From Mariprofundaceae bacterium (GTDB lineage Bacteria; Pseudomonadota; Zetaproteobacteria; Mariprofundales; Mariprofundaceae): a stretch of 13,151 bases of DNA. The stretch is taken from positions 1-13,151 of the forward strand of contig JAUZQR010000173.1 of the NCBI GenBank assembly GCA_030950865.1. The letters run 5' to 3'. The translations under genes and the position numbers were made by a program. The notes below the pieces were generated by a model. It worked only from the letters and a program-made list of their open reading frames with translations, was not told the DNA's origin and ran no database searches. Every line of letters starts with the position of its first letter. The stretch's first letter is position 1. Shown piece after piece: positions 1 to 7,475 of the stretch.

Positions 1-386
1 CCATTCGTTTGGTCGATGCAGGTTCATGCAATGCTTGTGAGTTGGAAATTCATGCTGCCAACAATGCCTATTATGATATTGAACGCTTTGGGGTGCATTT
101 TACAGCTAGCCCGCGTTTTGCCGACATGCTTTTGGTCACTGGTCCTGTCAGCATCAATATGAAAACAGCCTTGGAAATGACCTATGATGCCATGCCCGCG
201 CCCAAACTCGTCGTTGCCATGGGGGATTGTGCCATCAATTGCGGCATCTTTGGTCAAGATAATTATGCTATTGCAGGTAGCGTATCCGATATTATTCCCG
301 TTGATACCATTATCCACGGCTGCCCACCCTCACCCACGGCTCTAATTCAGGGTATACTTGGCACATTAAATCAGCCTGAAGGATAA
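1..386 (+). CDS. HyfI/HycG/NuoB-type [4Fe-4S] subunit, 5' end outside the window (partial)
   Basis: This is the C-terminal part of the small iron-sulfur subunit shared by group 4 [NiFe] hydrogenases, related complexes without hydrogenase activity, and complex I (NuoB). The frame is open from base 3 (I-R-L-V-D-A-G-S-C-N-A-C-E), so the TTG at 9 is internal and the gene starts upstream. Four cysteines expected to bind the proximal (N2-like) [4Fe-4S] cluster are present: the CNAC pair at 27-29 and 36-38, the GDC cysteine at 228-230 and the GCPP cysteine at 321-323. The CxxC pair, rather than the adjacent Cys-Cys of true NuoB, places it with HycG/HyfI. The protein should sit on the cytoplasmic arm of a membrane complex and pass electrons between the large subunit or ferredoxin and the quinone or ion-pump module. 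sth follows after 5 bases, so the two are probably co-transcribed. Whether the complex is a hydrogenase cannot be decided without the large subunit. Confidence 0.85.
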   Translation, partial: IRLVDAGSCNACELEIHAANNAYYDIERFGVHFTASPRFADMLLVTGPVSINMKTALEMTYDAMPAPKLVVAMGDCAINCGIFGQDNYAIAGSVSDIIPVDTIIHGCPPSPTALIQGILGTLNQPEG

Positions 387-391
387 GTAAT

Positions 392-1792
392 ATGACACAC
401 TATGATATTTTAGTGATTGGCTCAGGGCCTGCGGGTCACCGTGCCGCCATTCAAGCTGCCAAACGTGGTAAACGTGTTGGTTTGATTGAGCGTAAACCGC
501 GCATTGGTGGTGCAGGCTTACAAACAGGTACTATCCCTAGCAAAGCACTGCGTGAAATCGCTTACAGTGCCACCATGGGGGCTAGTCATGGCATGCGCAA
601 TGTGCATCCAAACATCACACGCCAACATAATTTTTTATCTGAATCAGTGATTCAAAAAGACATTGTCATCGACAAACAAGAATCGGTTTTTCTAAGTCAA
701 TTGATGCGCAATGGTGTTGCACTGATTCCTGGTGAAGCAGGTTTTTCCGATGCTCATACCCTGAAAATCAAAACACTCCATGGTAAAGAACAACATATTC
801 AAGCTGATACATTTATTTTAGCCACAGGCTCTCGCCCACGCCGCCCTACCGATGTTCCCTTTGATAAACAACGTGTACTTGATTCAACATCAATTTTACA
901 TATGCAAGAACTACCCAAAACACTCAGTATTGTCGGTAGCGGTGTGATTGCCTGCGAATTCGCTACGATTTATGCCTCATTGGGTGTTGAAGTCACCATT
1001 ATCGACTCTCACTCTAAAATTCTCGATTTTTTATGTGCGGATGTTTCGGGCAACTTGGAAACAAGTATGCGCCATATGGGCATTGAGTTTCGTATGGATG
1101 AAAACATTCAGTCCATTGCCCGCCATGGAGATAAAGTCATTCTTCATTGCAAAGAGAAGTATATTGAAAGTGATTGCCTTCTTTATGCACTTGGTCGCAT
1201 TCCCAATACCGATGGTTTGGGTTTGGATAGCTTGGGCATTCAATGCCAAAAGCGTGGTTGGATTAAGACCAATCAACACTATCAAACCAATGTCCCACAC
1301 ATTTATGCCGTAGGAGATTTAATCGGTGCGCCAGCCTTGGCAGCTACAGGTATGGAACAAGGTCGTATCGCAGCATTACACGCTTGCGATGCCAATGAAA
1401 CCATAACATCTAGCCATCTACCCATGGCTATTTACACCATTCCCGAAGTCGCGTGGGTGGGTGATACCTGCACGCAGTTGGATGACAAGCATGTCGATTA
1501 TGTCACAGGATTTGGTTATTACCGTGAAACAGCACGTGGACAAATTATTGGTGATTCCAATGGTATGTTAAAACTATTGGTTGATACTGAGACACGTAAG
1601 CTTTTGGGTGTACATATCGTTGGAGAGTCCGCCAGTGAACTGGTGCATATCGGGCAAATGGTGATGAATTTGAATGGCTCCGTAGATGATTTAATTCGCC
1701 ATGTTTTCAATTATCCGACATTGGCAGAGTGTTATAAAATGGCTGCATTGCATTGCAGCAGCCAGCTTAAAAAAGTAACTGGTGTAAAATAA
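392..1792 (+). CDS. sth: Soluble pyridine nucleotide transhydrogenase (Si-specific)
   Basis: A 466-residue FAD flavoprotein of the pyridine nucleotide-disulfide oxidoreductase fold. It moves hydride between NADPH and NAD+ in the cytoplasm. The FAD dinucleotide motif GSGPAG is at residues 10-15, the second NAD(P) motif (G-S-G-V-I-A) at 182-187, and the FAD-binding YAVGD at 305-309. Where lipoamide dehydrogenases have GGxCxxxGCIPSK, this protein has GGAGLQTGTIPSK (39-51). Both redox cysteines are absent. E. coli SthA keeps the first one. The C-terminal NYPTLAE lacks the catalytic His of disulfide reductases, as in SthA, which supports transhydrogenase over a dihydrolipoamide or mercury reductase role. 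The start is set by AAGGA at 379-383, eight bases before the ATG. It lies 5 bases after the HyfI-type gene and 73 bases before rnfA on the same strand. Confidence 0.88.
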   Translation: MTHYDILVIGSGPAGHRAAIQAAKRGKRVGLIERKPRIGGAGLQTGTIPSKALREIAYSATMGASHGMRNVHPNITRQHNFLSESVIQKDIVIDKQESVFLSQLMRNGVALIPGEAGFSDAHTLKIKTLHGKEQHIQADTFILATGSRPRRPTDVPFDKQRVLDSTSILHMQELPKTLSIVGSGVIACEFATIYASLGVEVTIIDSHSKILDFLCADVSGNLETSMRHMGIEFRMDENIQSIARHGDKVILHCKEKYIESDCLLYALGRIPNTDGLGLDSLGIQCQKRGWIKTNQHYQTNVPHIYAVGDLIGAPALAATGMEQGRIAALHACDANETITSSHLPMAIYTIPEVAWVGDTCTQLDDKHVDYVTGFGYYRETARGQIIGDSNGMLKLLVDTETRKLLGVHIVGESASELVHIGQMVMNLNGSVDDLIRHVFNYPTLAECYKMAALHCSSQLKKVTGVK

Positions 1793-1852
1793 CGCCTAAC
1801 CCACACTTAAAAGTATGCCATTGTAGTGGTGTACCTAAACATGCTGTAGCCC

Positions 1853-1858
1853 TATACT
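1853..1858 (+). promoter_or_regulatory. Candidate -10 element for the rnf operon (possibly leaderless)
   Basis: TATACT matches the -10 consensus at five of six positions and ends 7 bases before the rnfA ATG. Transcription would then begin at or next to the start codon. No Shine-Dalgarno-like purine run precedes that ATG. The best -35 at a 17-base spacing (1830-1835, TGTACC) is poor. No terminator hairpin is visible between sth and this site, so read-through from sth is also possible. Confidence 0.3.
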
Positions 1859-1865
1859 GCCGCTC

Positions 1866-2456
1866 ATGAGTGCAATCAGCGAATTTGGTGTTATTTTATT
1901 ATCTGCGGTATTGGTGAACAACTATGTGTTGACCAAATTCCTAGGCATTTGCCCATTTTTAGGCGTATCAGGCAAGACTGAAACAGCTATCGGCATGTCA
2001 TTTGCAGTGATGTTTGTGATGACCCTAGCATCCACTGCATCATGGTTGGTACAAGAGTATATCTTAATTCCACTGGATTTATTATATCTACAAACGATTT
2101 TCTTTATTTTAATTATTGCTACGTTGGTACAATTTATTGAAATGATGATTCATAAAGTTAGCCCTGTTCTGTATCAGGGACTTGGCATTTATTTACCATT
2201 GATTACCACAAACTGTGCCGTATTGGGTGTGGCTTTATTGAATGTACAACAAGAAAACACCTTTATGACATCCGCCTTGTATGGTTTTGGCGCGGCAGTT
2301 GGTTTTGCACTGGTATTGATTCTGTTCTCTGGTTTACGCGAACGTATGGAGGGCGCACCGATTCCTGATGCTTTCAAAGGCTCGGCAGTTTCCTTGATTA
2401 CCGCAGGTATGATGTCGTTGGCTTTTCTGGGCTTTTCTGGCCTCGTTAAAGTTTAA
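1866..2456 (+). CDS. rnfA: Ion-translocating oxidoreductase Rnf subunit A
   Basis: A 196-residue integral membrane protein with six predicted helices. It is one of the two homologous core subunits (RnfA and RnfE) of the Rnf complex, which couples electron flow between NADH and ferredoxin to Na+ or H+ transport across the inner membrane. Hallmarks are [18 protein letters not shown] near the N-terminus and [12 protein letters not shown] in the middle. Cys29 and Cys117 correspond to the cysteines that, with those of RnfE, bind the intramembrane [2Fe-2S] cluster in the Rnf/Nqr family. The length agrees with proteobacterial RnfA/RsxA. The ATG at 1866 is the only sensible start, but it has no Shine-Dalgarno sequence upstream. 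rnfB starts 2 bases after the stop, so this gene leads a tightly packed operon. Confidence 0.95.
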   Translation: MSAISEFGVILLSAVLVNNYVLTKFLGICPFLGVSGKTETAIGMSFAVMFVMTLASTASWLVQEYILIPLDLLYLQTIFFILIIATLVQFIEMMIHKVSPVLYQGLGIYLPLITTNCAVLGVALLNVQQENTFMTSALYGFGAAVGFALVLILFSGLRERMEGAPIPDAFKGSAVSLITAGMMSLAFLGFSGLVKV

Positions 2457-2458
2457 GC

Positions 2459-3037
2459 ATGGAACAACTTCTTTACGCCACCCTATCATTGGGTGCTTTC
2501 GCACTAATTGCTGGAATAGTCCTCGCTATTGCTTCCAAGGTATTTCATATCGAGGGCGATCCTCTATCAGATAAAATTGATGCTTTATTGCCGCAAACCC
2601 AATGCGGGCAATGCGGTTTCCCTGGTTGCCGCCCCTATGCCAATGCTATTGCAAGTGGTGAAGTGGATGTGAATCATTGTGTGCCTGGTGGTGAACGCAC
2701 CATGTTATCCATTGCTGATTTGATGGGTGTTGAACCCAAAGCTTTGGAAGAAGAAGAATCCGTACCTGTTGTAGCATTTGTACGCGAAGATGAGTGTATT
2801 GGTTGTACATTATGCATTAAAGCCTGCCCTGTGGATGCAATTATTGGTGCGCCGAAACAATATCACACAGTGATTGCTGATCATTGTACGGGTTGTGTAT
2901 TATGCCTAGAACCTTGCCCTGTGGATTGTATTGATATGATTCAAAAACCAGAATTATTAGAGCATTGGTCTTGGCCATTGCCCGATACACAACGCGCACA
3001 ACTTGGTGCCGAGCGTCGTGAGAGTCATCATGATTAA
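2459..3037 (+). CDS. rnfB: Rnf subunit B, multi-cluster iron-sulfur protein
   Basis: A 192-residue protein that receives electrons from or gives them to ferredoxin and links ferredoxin to the membrane part of Rnf. It has a single N-terminal membrane helix at about residues 4-25. A four-cysteine 4Fe-4S domain follows, with Cys49, Cys52, Cys57 and Cys74 in the CGQCGFPGC...HC pattern. A double ferredoxin domain carries Cys113/116/119/123 and Cys143/146/149/153, each followed by Pro. All expected cluster ligands are present. The length matches the short proteobacterial RsxB type, not the longer clostridial forms with extra clusters. The start is 2 bases after the rnfA stop with only a weak ribosome site, so translation is probably coupled. 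The 3' end overlaps the rnfC start by 8 bases. Confidence 0.95.
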   Translation: MEQLLYATLSLGAFALIAGIVLAIASKVFHIEGDPLSDKIDALLPQTQCGQCGFPGCRPYANAIASGEVDVNHCVPGGERTMLSIADLMGVEPKALEEEESVPVVAFVREDECIGCTLCIKACPVDAIIGAPKQYHTVIADHCTGCVLCLEPCPVDCIDMIQKPELLEHWSWPLPDTQRAQLGAERRESHHD

Positions 3038-4574
3038 ATCATTATTAAACAAACTCGGCTTTGCCAGTGCGCCCTTTGCAGGTGGCATCACCCCCGATAT
3101 GTGCAAGTGGACTGAGAATGCCGCCATTGAAGATTGCCCGTTACCACCGTTGTTTATTGTGCCCATCAAGCAGCATATCGGACAAGCATGCAGCCCCCTT
3201 GTGCAAGTTGGCGATTTGGTGTTGCGCGGTCAAAAAATCGCCAAATCAGAAGGTTACCTTTCTGTGCCTATACACGCACCAACATCGGGCAAAGTCATCA
3301 AGATTGAAGAGCATGCCATTCCACATCCTTCAGGCATGGGGTTAACCTCCATTTTTATTGAGCCTGATGGCAAGGATGAGCGGGACACTTCATTGGCAGG
3401 CTTGGACAACTGGCAAACACTTGATCCCGCAGAGTTGCGCGAACGTGTACGTTTATGTGGTATTGCAGGTTTGGGTGGCGCAGCTTTCCCAACCTTTATC
3501 AAGCTACTAAAAGACAAACGCAACCCTATCGAGACAATCATTTTAAATGGTATTGAGTGCGAACCCTTTTTGACCAATGACCACCGTTTGATGGTCGAAA
3601 ACAGTGCTGAAATCGTACATGGCTTACAAATCATCATGCATATGGTTGACGCAAAAAAAGCCATCATTGCTATTGAAGACAACAAACTCGATGCCATAAA
3701 TGCAATGCAACAAGCGCTCTCTTCAATAGGCAATGATACTATTTCAGTCGCATCATTGCCCACCCGCTATCCACAAGGAAGTGAAAAACAACTCATTGAA
3801 TCATTAACTGGCAAACAAGTCCCCATAGGTAAGCTTCCTATGCATGCAGGTGTTCTTTGCCAGAATATTGCGACAGTCAAAGCCATCAATGATGCTATTA
3901 TGCTTGGTTATGCGATTACTGATCGCATTATCACTGTCAGCGGCGATGCTGTGCCCAAACCTACGAATATGCGGGTACGTTTGGGTACGCCCATGCGCTT
4001 TATTTACGCTCAACGTGGCTTAGAGAATTTTGATGGCATCCAAATACTGCATGGTGGACCGATGATGGGTGAGCGTATGCGTCACCCAGATATTCCCGTG
4101 GTTAAATCATCCACAGGGTTATTGGCTATCACAGATGCGCGCATCAAACCTGCCCATCAGGTGGAAGATCCGTGTATTCGCTGCGGTCATTGCAGTGAAG
4201 TATGCCCTATTAGTTTGGTGCCGAACCTTCTTGCTGATCACTGCCGCAATGATCAATTAGAAAAAGCAGCCGACTATGACTTGTTTGATTGCATCGAGTG
4301 CGGTGCTTGCAGCTATGTCTGCCCATCACACATCCCATTGGTACATTATTTCCGTTATGGCAAAGGGCAAACAGCACAAGTTCGTCGTGAGCAAAGTTTT
4401 GCTGAAGTCTCACGTTTACGTTCCGAAGGTCGTGATGCACGTTTGCAACGTGAAAAAGATGAAAAGGCAGCCAAACGTCGCAAGGTACGTGATACTTTAC
4501 GCTCTGAATCGGTATTAAACCCAGACAATGATGCCAAAGCCAAAACCTCGCCAACAACAAAGGACAAGGAATAA
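3030..4574 (+). CDS. rnfC: Rnf subunit C, NADH/FMN-binding and iron-sulfur subunit
   Basis: A 514-residue peripheral cytoplasmic subunit, the NADH-reactive entry or exit of Rnf. It resembles the NuoF type of flavoprotein. The N-terminal barrel-sandwich region (about 15-95) contains GGITPDM and the [10 protein letters not shown] stretch. The NADH/FMN region has [12 protein letters not shown] at 144-155. Two [4Fe-4S] motifs are Cys382/385/388/392 and Cys421/424/427/431. A short charged tail (about 447-514, rich in Arg, Lys and Glu) follows. E. coli RsxC instead carries a C-terminal extension of several hundred residues. I chose the ATG at 3030, inside the end of rnfB, because it has GAGAG at a suitable distance and matches the family N-terminus. 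An in-frame TTG at 3003 would add nine unconserved residues. Confidence 0.94.
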   Translation: MIKSLLNKLGFASAPFAGGITPDMCKWTENAAIEDCPLPPLFIVPIKQHIGQACSPLVQVGDLVLRGQKIAKSEGYLSVPIHAPTSGKVIKIEEHAIPHPSGMGLTSIFIEPDGKDERDTSLAGLDNWQTLDPAELRERVRLCGIAGLGGAAFPTFIKLLKDKRNPIETIILNGIECEPFLTNDHRLMVENSAEIVHGLQIIMHMVDAKKAIIAIEDNKLDAINAMQQALSSIGNDTISVASLPTRYPQGSEKQLIESLTGKQVPIGKLPMHAGVLCQNIATVKAINDAIMLGYAITDRIITVSGDAVPKPTNMRVRLGTPMRFIYAQRGLENFDGIQILHGGPMMGERMRHPDIPVVKSSTGLLAITDARIKPAHQVEDPCIRCGHCSEVCPISLVPNLLADHCRNDQLEKAADYDLFDCIECGACSYVCPSHIPLVHYFRYGKGQTAQVRREQSFAEVSRLRSEGRDARLQREKDEKAAKRRKVRDTLRSESVLNPDNDAKAKTSPTTKDKE

Positions 4575-4577
4575 ATC

Positions 4578-5642
4578 ATGCTGATTCACCTTAGTTCCCC
4601 CCATATTCACAGCGGCGACTCCATTCGTGCCACCATGTTCGCCGTGATTCTGGCATTGATACCTGCTGGCATCATCAGCGTATATTTATTCGGCTGGCTG
4701 GCAGTTTTCTTGATTCTTCTTTGCATGTTCGGCTGTATGCTGACTGAATTTATTGCGCTTAAATGGATGGGACGCTCTACAGCACCTGTGATGGATGGCT
4801 CTGCCGCCTTAACTGGCTTGTTATTGGCTCTCACACTCCCTGCTTCTATCCCATGGTGGATGGCATTGTTGGGCAGTGTTTTTGCGATTGGTTTGGGCAA
4901 ACAAGTATATGGCGGTTTGGGTTATAACCCCTTTAACCCTGCGCTTTCAGCACGTATTATCTTACTTGTGTCCTTCCCATTGCAAATGACCACATGGTTG
5001 ATTCCCATGCATCTTGGTATGTCAGCGATTGATTTATACGATTTCGCCAGTGCTTGGCAGTTATTCACCTTGGGCGCATCAAGTCTGCCGCATGCTTTGG
5101 ATGCCATCACCATGGCAAGTCCTCTGGGTCATGTGAAAACCGAATGGTCGCAAGGCATTGGTGTAAGCGAAGCATTGCGTGCCTATGATTATTCCTATTT
5201 GGATGCCTTTATTGGGCGTGAAACAGGAAGTTTGGGTGAAACCAGTGCTTTAGCCTTGTTAATTGGCGGTATTTACCTGCTCGCACGCCATACCATCACA
5301 TGGCATATCCCATTCAGTTTTATTGCCACTGTCGCAGTCTTGGCTGCCATTGCCAGTATGATTGACCCCAATCATTACACCCCACCATTGTTTCATATGC
5401 TTGCTGGTGGTCTTATCTTGTGTGCCTTTTTCATGGCAACAGATCCTGTTTCTTCACCTGTCACACCTGTGGGACAAATCGTCTTCGGCATTGGCTGTGG
5501 TGTGATCACATGGTGTATTCGCACATGGGGCGGTTATCCTGAAGGTGCCATGTTTGCAGTGGTCTTAATGAACTGTGCCGTGCCCTTGATTGATCATTAT
5601 TGTCGCCCAACTGTGTATGGGAAGCGGGGATCTGAATCATGA
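4578..5642 (+). CDS. rnfD: Rnf subunit D, membrane flavoprotein with Ser at the FMN attachment site
   Basis: A 354-residue multi-helix membrane subunit homologous to NqrB. The signature YGGLGYNPFNPA, the W-H-I-P-F-S-F segment, the A-T-D-P-V-S-S-P-V-T segment and the C-terminal GGYPEG...PLIDHYCRPTVYG are all present. Proteobacterial RnfD normally carries FMN covalently bound to a Thr in a D-x-x-S-x-A-T-P-L stretch (DGISQATPL in E. coli RsxD). Here the aligned stretch is DAITMASPL at residues 175-183, so the acceptor position is Ser181. ApbE-type flavin transferases are known to use Ser in some motifs, so this may still be modified. The start has AAGGA (4566-4570) at a good distance and lies 3 bases after the rnfC stop. 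The 3' end overlaps rnfG as ATGA. Confidence 0.95.
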   Translation: MLIHLSSPHIHSGDSIRATMFAVILALIPAGIISVYLFGWLAVFLILLCMFGCMLTEFIALKWMGRSTAPVMDGSAALTGLLLALTLPASIPWWMALLGSVFAIGLGKQVYGGLGYNPFNPALSARIILLVSFPLQMTTWLIPMHLGMSAIDLYDFASAWQLFTLGASSLPHALDAITMASPLGHVKTEWSQGIGVSEALRAYDYSYLDAFIGRETGSLGETSALALLIGGIYLLARHTITWHIPFSFIATVAVLAAIASMIDPNHYTPPLFHMLAGGLILCAFFMATDPVSSPVTPVGQIVFGIGCGVITWCIRTWGGYPEGAMFAVVLMNCAVPLIDHYCRPTVYGKRGSES

Positions 5643-6268
5643 AAATAGACCGCGAACAATGGCAAATGGTTATTGCACTGCTTGTGGTGGGTGTTGTCTG
5701 CACGCTACTGCTTGCCACAACCAATATATTTACCAAAGCACCCATTGCACAAGCTGAGCGTCAGGCATTGATGAATGCCCTTATGCAGGTTTTGCCAGAG
5801 CATCACAATGATCCCATTGGCGATACACGTGACATCACTATGGATGGTGATAAAAAACCAACCCGCTTCTATTTCTCACGTGATAAAGACAACACAATCA
5901 ATACCATTGCATGGCAAGTGACTGCACCTGATGGTTATAATGGCAGCATTCATATCCTTATGGCAGTGCATCCCGATGGCAGCATCAATGCCATTCGCAT
6001 CACTGGACATAAAGAAACCCCTGGCTTGGGTGATGGCATTAGCAAAAACCAGCCTTGGCTGGATGCATTTGGCGATAAATCGTTAAACAACACCCGCTGG
6101 GCTGTGAAAAAAGACGGTGGCGATTTCGATCAATTTACAGGTGCTACAATTACGCCTCGTGCCGTGGTTAAAGCCGTTAAAAAAGGACTTGCGATGTTTA
6201 CTAAAATAAAAAGTAAACTTCTAAAAAAAGCTCAGCAGCAAACGGAGGCTCAACATGCAATGCCATGA
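5639..6268 (+). CDS. rnfG: Rnf subunit G, covalent-FMN electron transfer subunit
   Basis: A 209-residue subunit with one N-terminal membrane helix (about 10-31) and an FMN-binding domain on the outer face of the membrane. It relays electrons within Rnf as NqrC does in Na+-NQR. The flavinylation motif is intact: D164-Q-F-T-G-A-T170-I-T, with Thr170 as the predicted ApbE attachment site. G-H-K-E-T-P-G-L-G-D-G-I, the second family signature, lies at about residue 122. The gene starts with ATGA overlapping the rnfD stop and has a GCGGGGA ribosome site. It overlaps the rnfE start by 14 bases. The C-terminal end is a Lys- and Gln-rich tail. No apbE gene is present in the window. Confidence 0.94.
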   Translation: MKIDREQWQMVIALLVVGVVCTLLLATTNIFTKAPIAQAERQALMNALMQVLPEHHNDPIGDTRDITMDGDKKPTRFYFSRDKDNTINTIAWQVTAPDGYNGSIHILMAVHPDGSINAIRITGHKETPGLGDGISKNQPWLDAFGDKSLNNTRWAVKKDGGDFDQFTGATITPRAVVKAVKKGLAMFTKIKSKLLKKAQQQTEAQHAMP

Positions 6269-6956
6269 CCCTAATGAAGAGCTAGTAAATCAAAAAGCTG
6301 AAATTTTCGCCAATGGCTTCTGGCATAACAATGCCATCTTTGCGCAATTACTTGGCATGTGCCCTCTCTTGGGAGTTACCACATCGGCAGAAAATGGTTT
6401 TTGGATGGGTGCTGCAACACTTCTCGCACTGGTTTGTTCAAATCTGACTGTATCTCTGATTCGTGGCGCCATTCCTGCCAATGTACGTATTCCTGCTTAT
6501 ATCACCATTATCGCAGCTTTTGTTTCGATTATTGAAATGGCGATGAATGCCTGGATGCATGAAATGTATTTGATTTTAGGGCTGTTTATTCCATTGATTG
6601 TGGTCAACTGCGCTATTCTTGGACGTGCAGAAGCCTTTGCCAGCAAAAACACGCCCATCAACTCACTTGTTGATGCACTTGCTATGGGTTCAGGTTTTAC
6701 GTTCGCATTGGTATTGCTCGGTGGTGTTCGTGAACTACTCGGACAAGGTGAAGTCTTTGGTTTTGATATATTTGGTGCTGATTACCCCGATGTATTGATG
6801 TTTATTCTACCACCAGGTGCATTTATTGCCTTGGGCTTTATTTTGGCGGGTGTGAATATTATCAACCGCAAGATGAAAGCGCGTAAAGATAAACAAGCAG
6901 CCATCCTTGCAACCATGCAAACGGCAGACTTAAACACTGCGGAGGTTCAATCATGA
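6255..6956 (+). CDS. rnfE: Ion-translocating oxidoreductase Rnf subunit E
   Basis: A 233-residue membrane subunit with six predicted helices, paralogous to RnfA and inverted relative to it in the membrane. Matching signatures are NNAIFAQLLGMCPLLGV and VVNCAILGRAEAFA. Cys36 and Cys119 are the expected partners of the RnfA cysteines in the shared [2Fe-2S] site. The start is fixed by a strong GGAGG at 6244-6248, six bases before the ATG and inside the end of rnfG. The N-terminus (about 20 residues) is polar, and the C-terminus has a basic stretch after the last helix. The stop overlaps the next ATG (ATGA), so translation continues directly into the 59-codon gene. Confidence 0.95.
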   Translation: MQCHDPNEELVNQKAEIFANGFWHNNAIFAQLLGMCPLLGVTTSAENGFWMGAATLLALVCSNLTVSLIRGAIPANVRIPAYITIIAAFVSIIEMAMNAWMHEMYLILGLFIPLIVVNCAILGRAEAFASKNTPINSLVDALAMGSGFTFALVLLGGVRELLGQGEVFGFDIFGADYPDVLMFILPPGAFIALGFILAGVNIINRKMKARKDKQAAILATMQTADLNTAEVQS

Positions 6957-7132
6957 ATTGGATGCTTATTGTACTCATGCTGCCATTGGCAGCACTGCTG
7001 TATTGGGCTGGTTTTTATGCCACCAAAGATATGCGCATCAAAAAGAATGCCCTGCGCGAGGAACAAGCCAAAAAGAATCTTGAGCAGCAACGTTTAGAGC
7101 AAGAAAAGTTGGAACAGGCCGACAAGGAGTAA
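6953..7132 (+). CDS. Unrecognised 59-residue membrane-anchored coiled-coil protein in the rnf operon
   Basis: I do not recognise this protein. It starts with an ATGA overlap on the rnfE stop and has a strong GGAGG at 6941-6945, seven bases before the ATG, so translation is well supported despite the small size. Residues 3-23 form one hydrophobic helix containing W3, P11 and W18. A basic stretch (K-D-M-R-I-K-K-N) follows, which by the positive-inside rule puts the C-terminus in the cytoplasm. Residues 34-59 are almost entirely Glu, Lys, Gln, Leu and Ala and look like a short coiled coil. There are no cysteines or His, so it binds no Fe-S cluster. It is not RnfH, which is a ubiquitin-like soluble protein. 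By position it could be an accessory or assembly subunit of Rnf; that role is inference. Confidence 0.8.
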   Translation: MNWMLIVLMLPLAALLYWAGFYATKDMRIKKNALREEQAKKNLEQQRLEQEKLEQADKE

Positions 7133-7136
7133 AACC

Positions 7137-7475
7137 ATGCCTGTCTTGCATATTCATACCAATATCAGCATTGAAAATCAGTCCGATTTTTTAGCTCAAG
7201 CATCAAGCACTGTTTCTGCTGCGTTAGGCAAACCTGAGTCCTATGTGATGATTTTATTTTCTGAATGCAAACCGATGTTATTCGCAGGAACACAAGAACC
7301 AGCAGCCTTTGTAGAGCTTAAAAGCTTGGGTTTGAACGAGGCTCAAACAAAAGGTTTGTCAGACAAGTTATGCTCTTTTTTAGAAACAACGCTCAACATA
7401 GAGCCTTCTCGCATGTATATCGAATTTTCAAACCCAGAAAGAGCCATGTTTGGCTGGAATAAAAGCACTTTCTAG
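7137..7475 (+). CDS. MIF-family tautomerase (phenylpyruvate tautomerase-like)
   Basis: A 112-residue protein of the macrophage migration inhibitory factor superfamily, whose members form trimers and use the N-terminal Pro as catalytic base. Pro2 (Pro1 after Met removal) is present, as are GKP (31-33, Lys aligned with Lys32 of MIF), a P-M-L-F-A-G-T-x-E-P-A strand and the C-terminal GWNKSTF, very close to GWNNSTF of animal MIF. The CxxC motif of animal MIF is missing, and Asn97 of MIF is replaced by Glu. Known family members tautomerise keto/enol forms of phenylpyruvate; the substrate here is unknown. AAGGAG at 7124-7129 is seven bases before the ATG. The gene begins 4 bases after the 59-residue gene and is the last gene of the rnf transcription unit. 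No link between MIF proteins and Rnf is known to me. Confidence 0.85.
   Translation: MPVLHIHTNISIENQSDFLAQASSTVSAALGKPESYVMILFSECKPMLFAGTQEPAAFVELKSLGLNEAQTKGLSDKLCSFLETTLNIEPSRMYIEFSNPERAMFGWNKSTF

Noticed and set aside
948..1313. Plus-strand open frame of 121 codons inside sth
   Set aside because: It is an out-of-frame shadow of sth, with an unlikely Phe-, Trp- and Met-rich product.
2421..2440. Tandem 10-base repeat (GCTTTTCTGG twice) near the end of rnfA
   Set aside because: It lies in a hydrophobic coding helix where Leu, Phe and Gly codons easily produce such repeats. There is no frameshift or other sign of function.
3003..3029. TTG start for rnfC giving nine more residues
   Set aside because: The extra residues are not family-like. 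The ATG at 3030 has a GAGAG ribosome site and gives the usual RnfC N-terminus.
3254..3763. Minus-strand open frame of 169 codons
   Set aside because: It lies entirely antisense to rnfC, shows no family resemblance and no ribosome site, and rnfC is certain.
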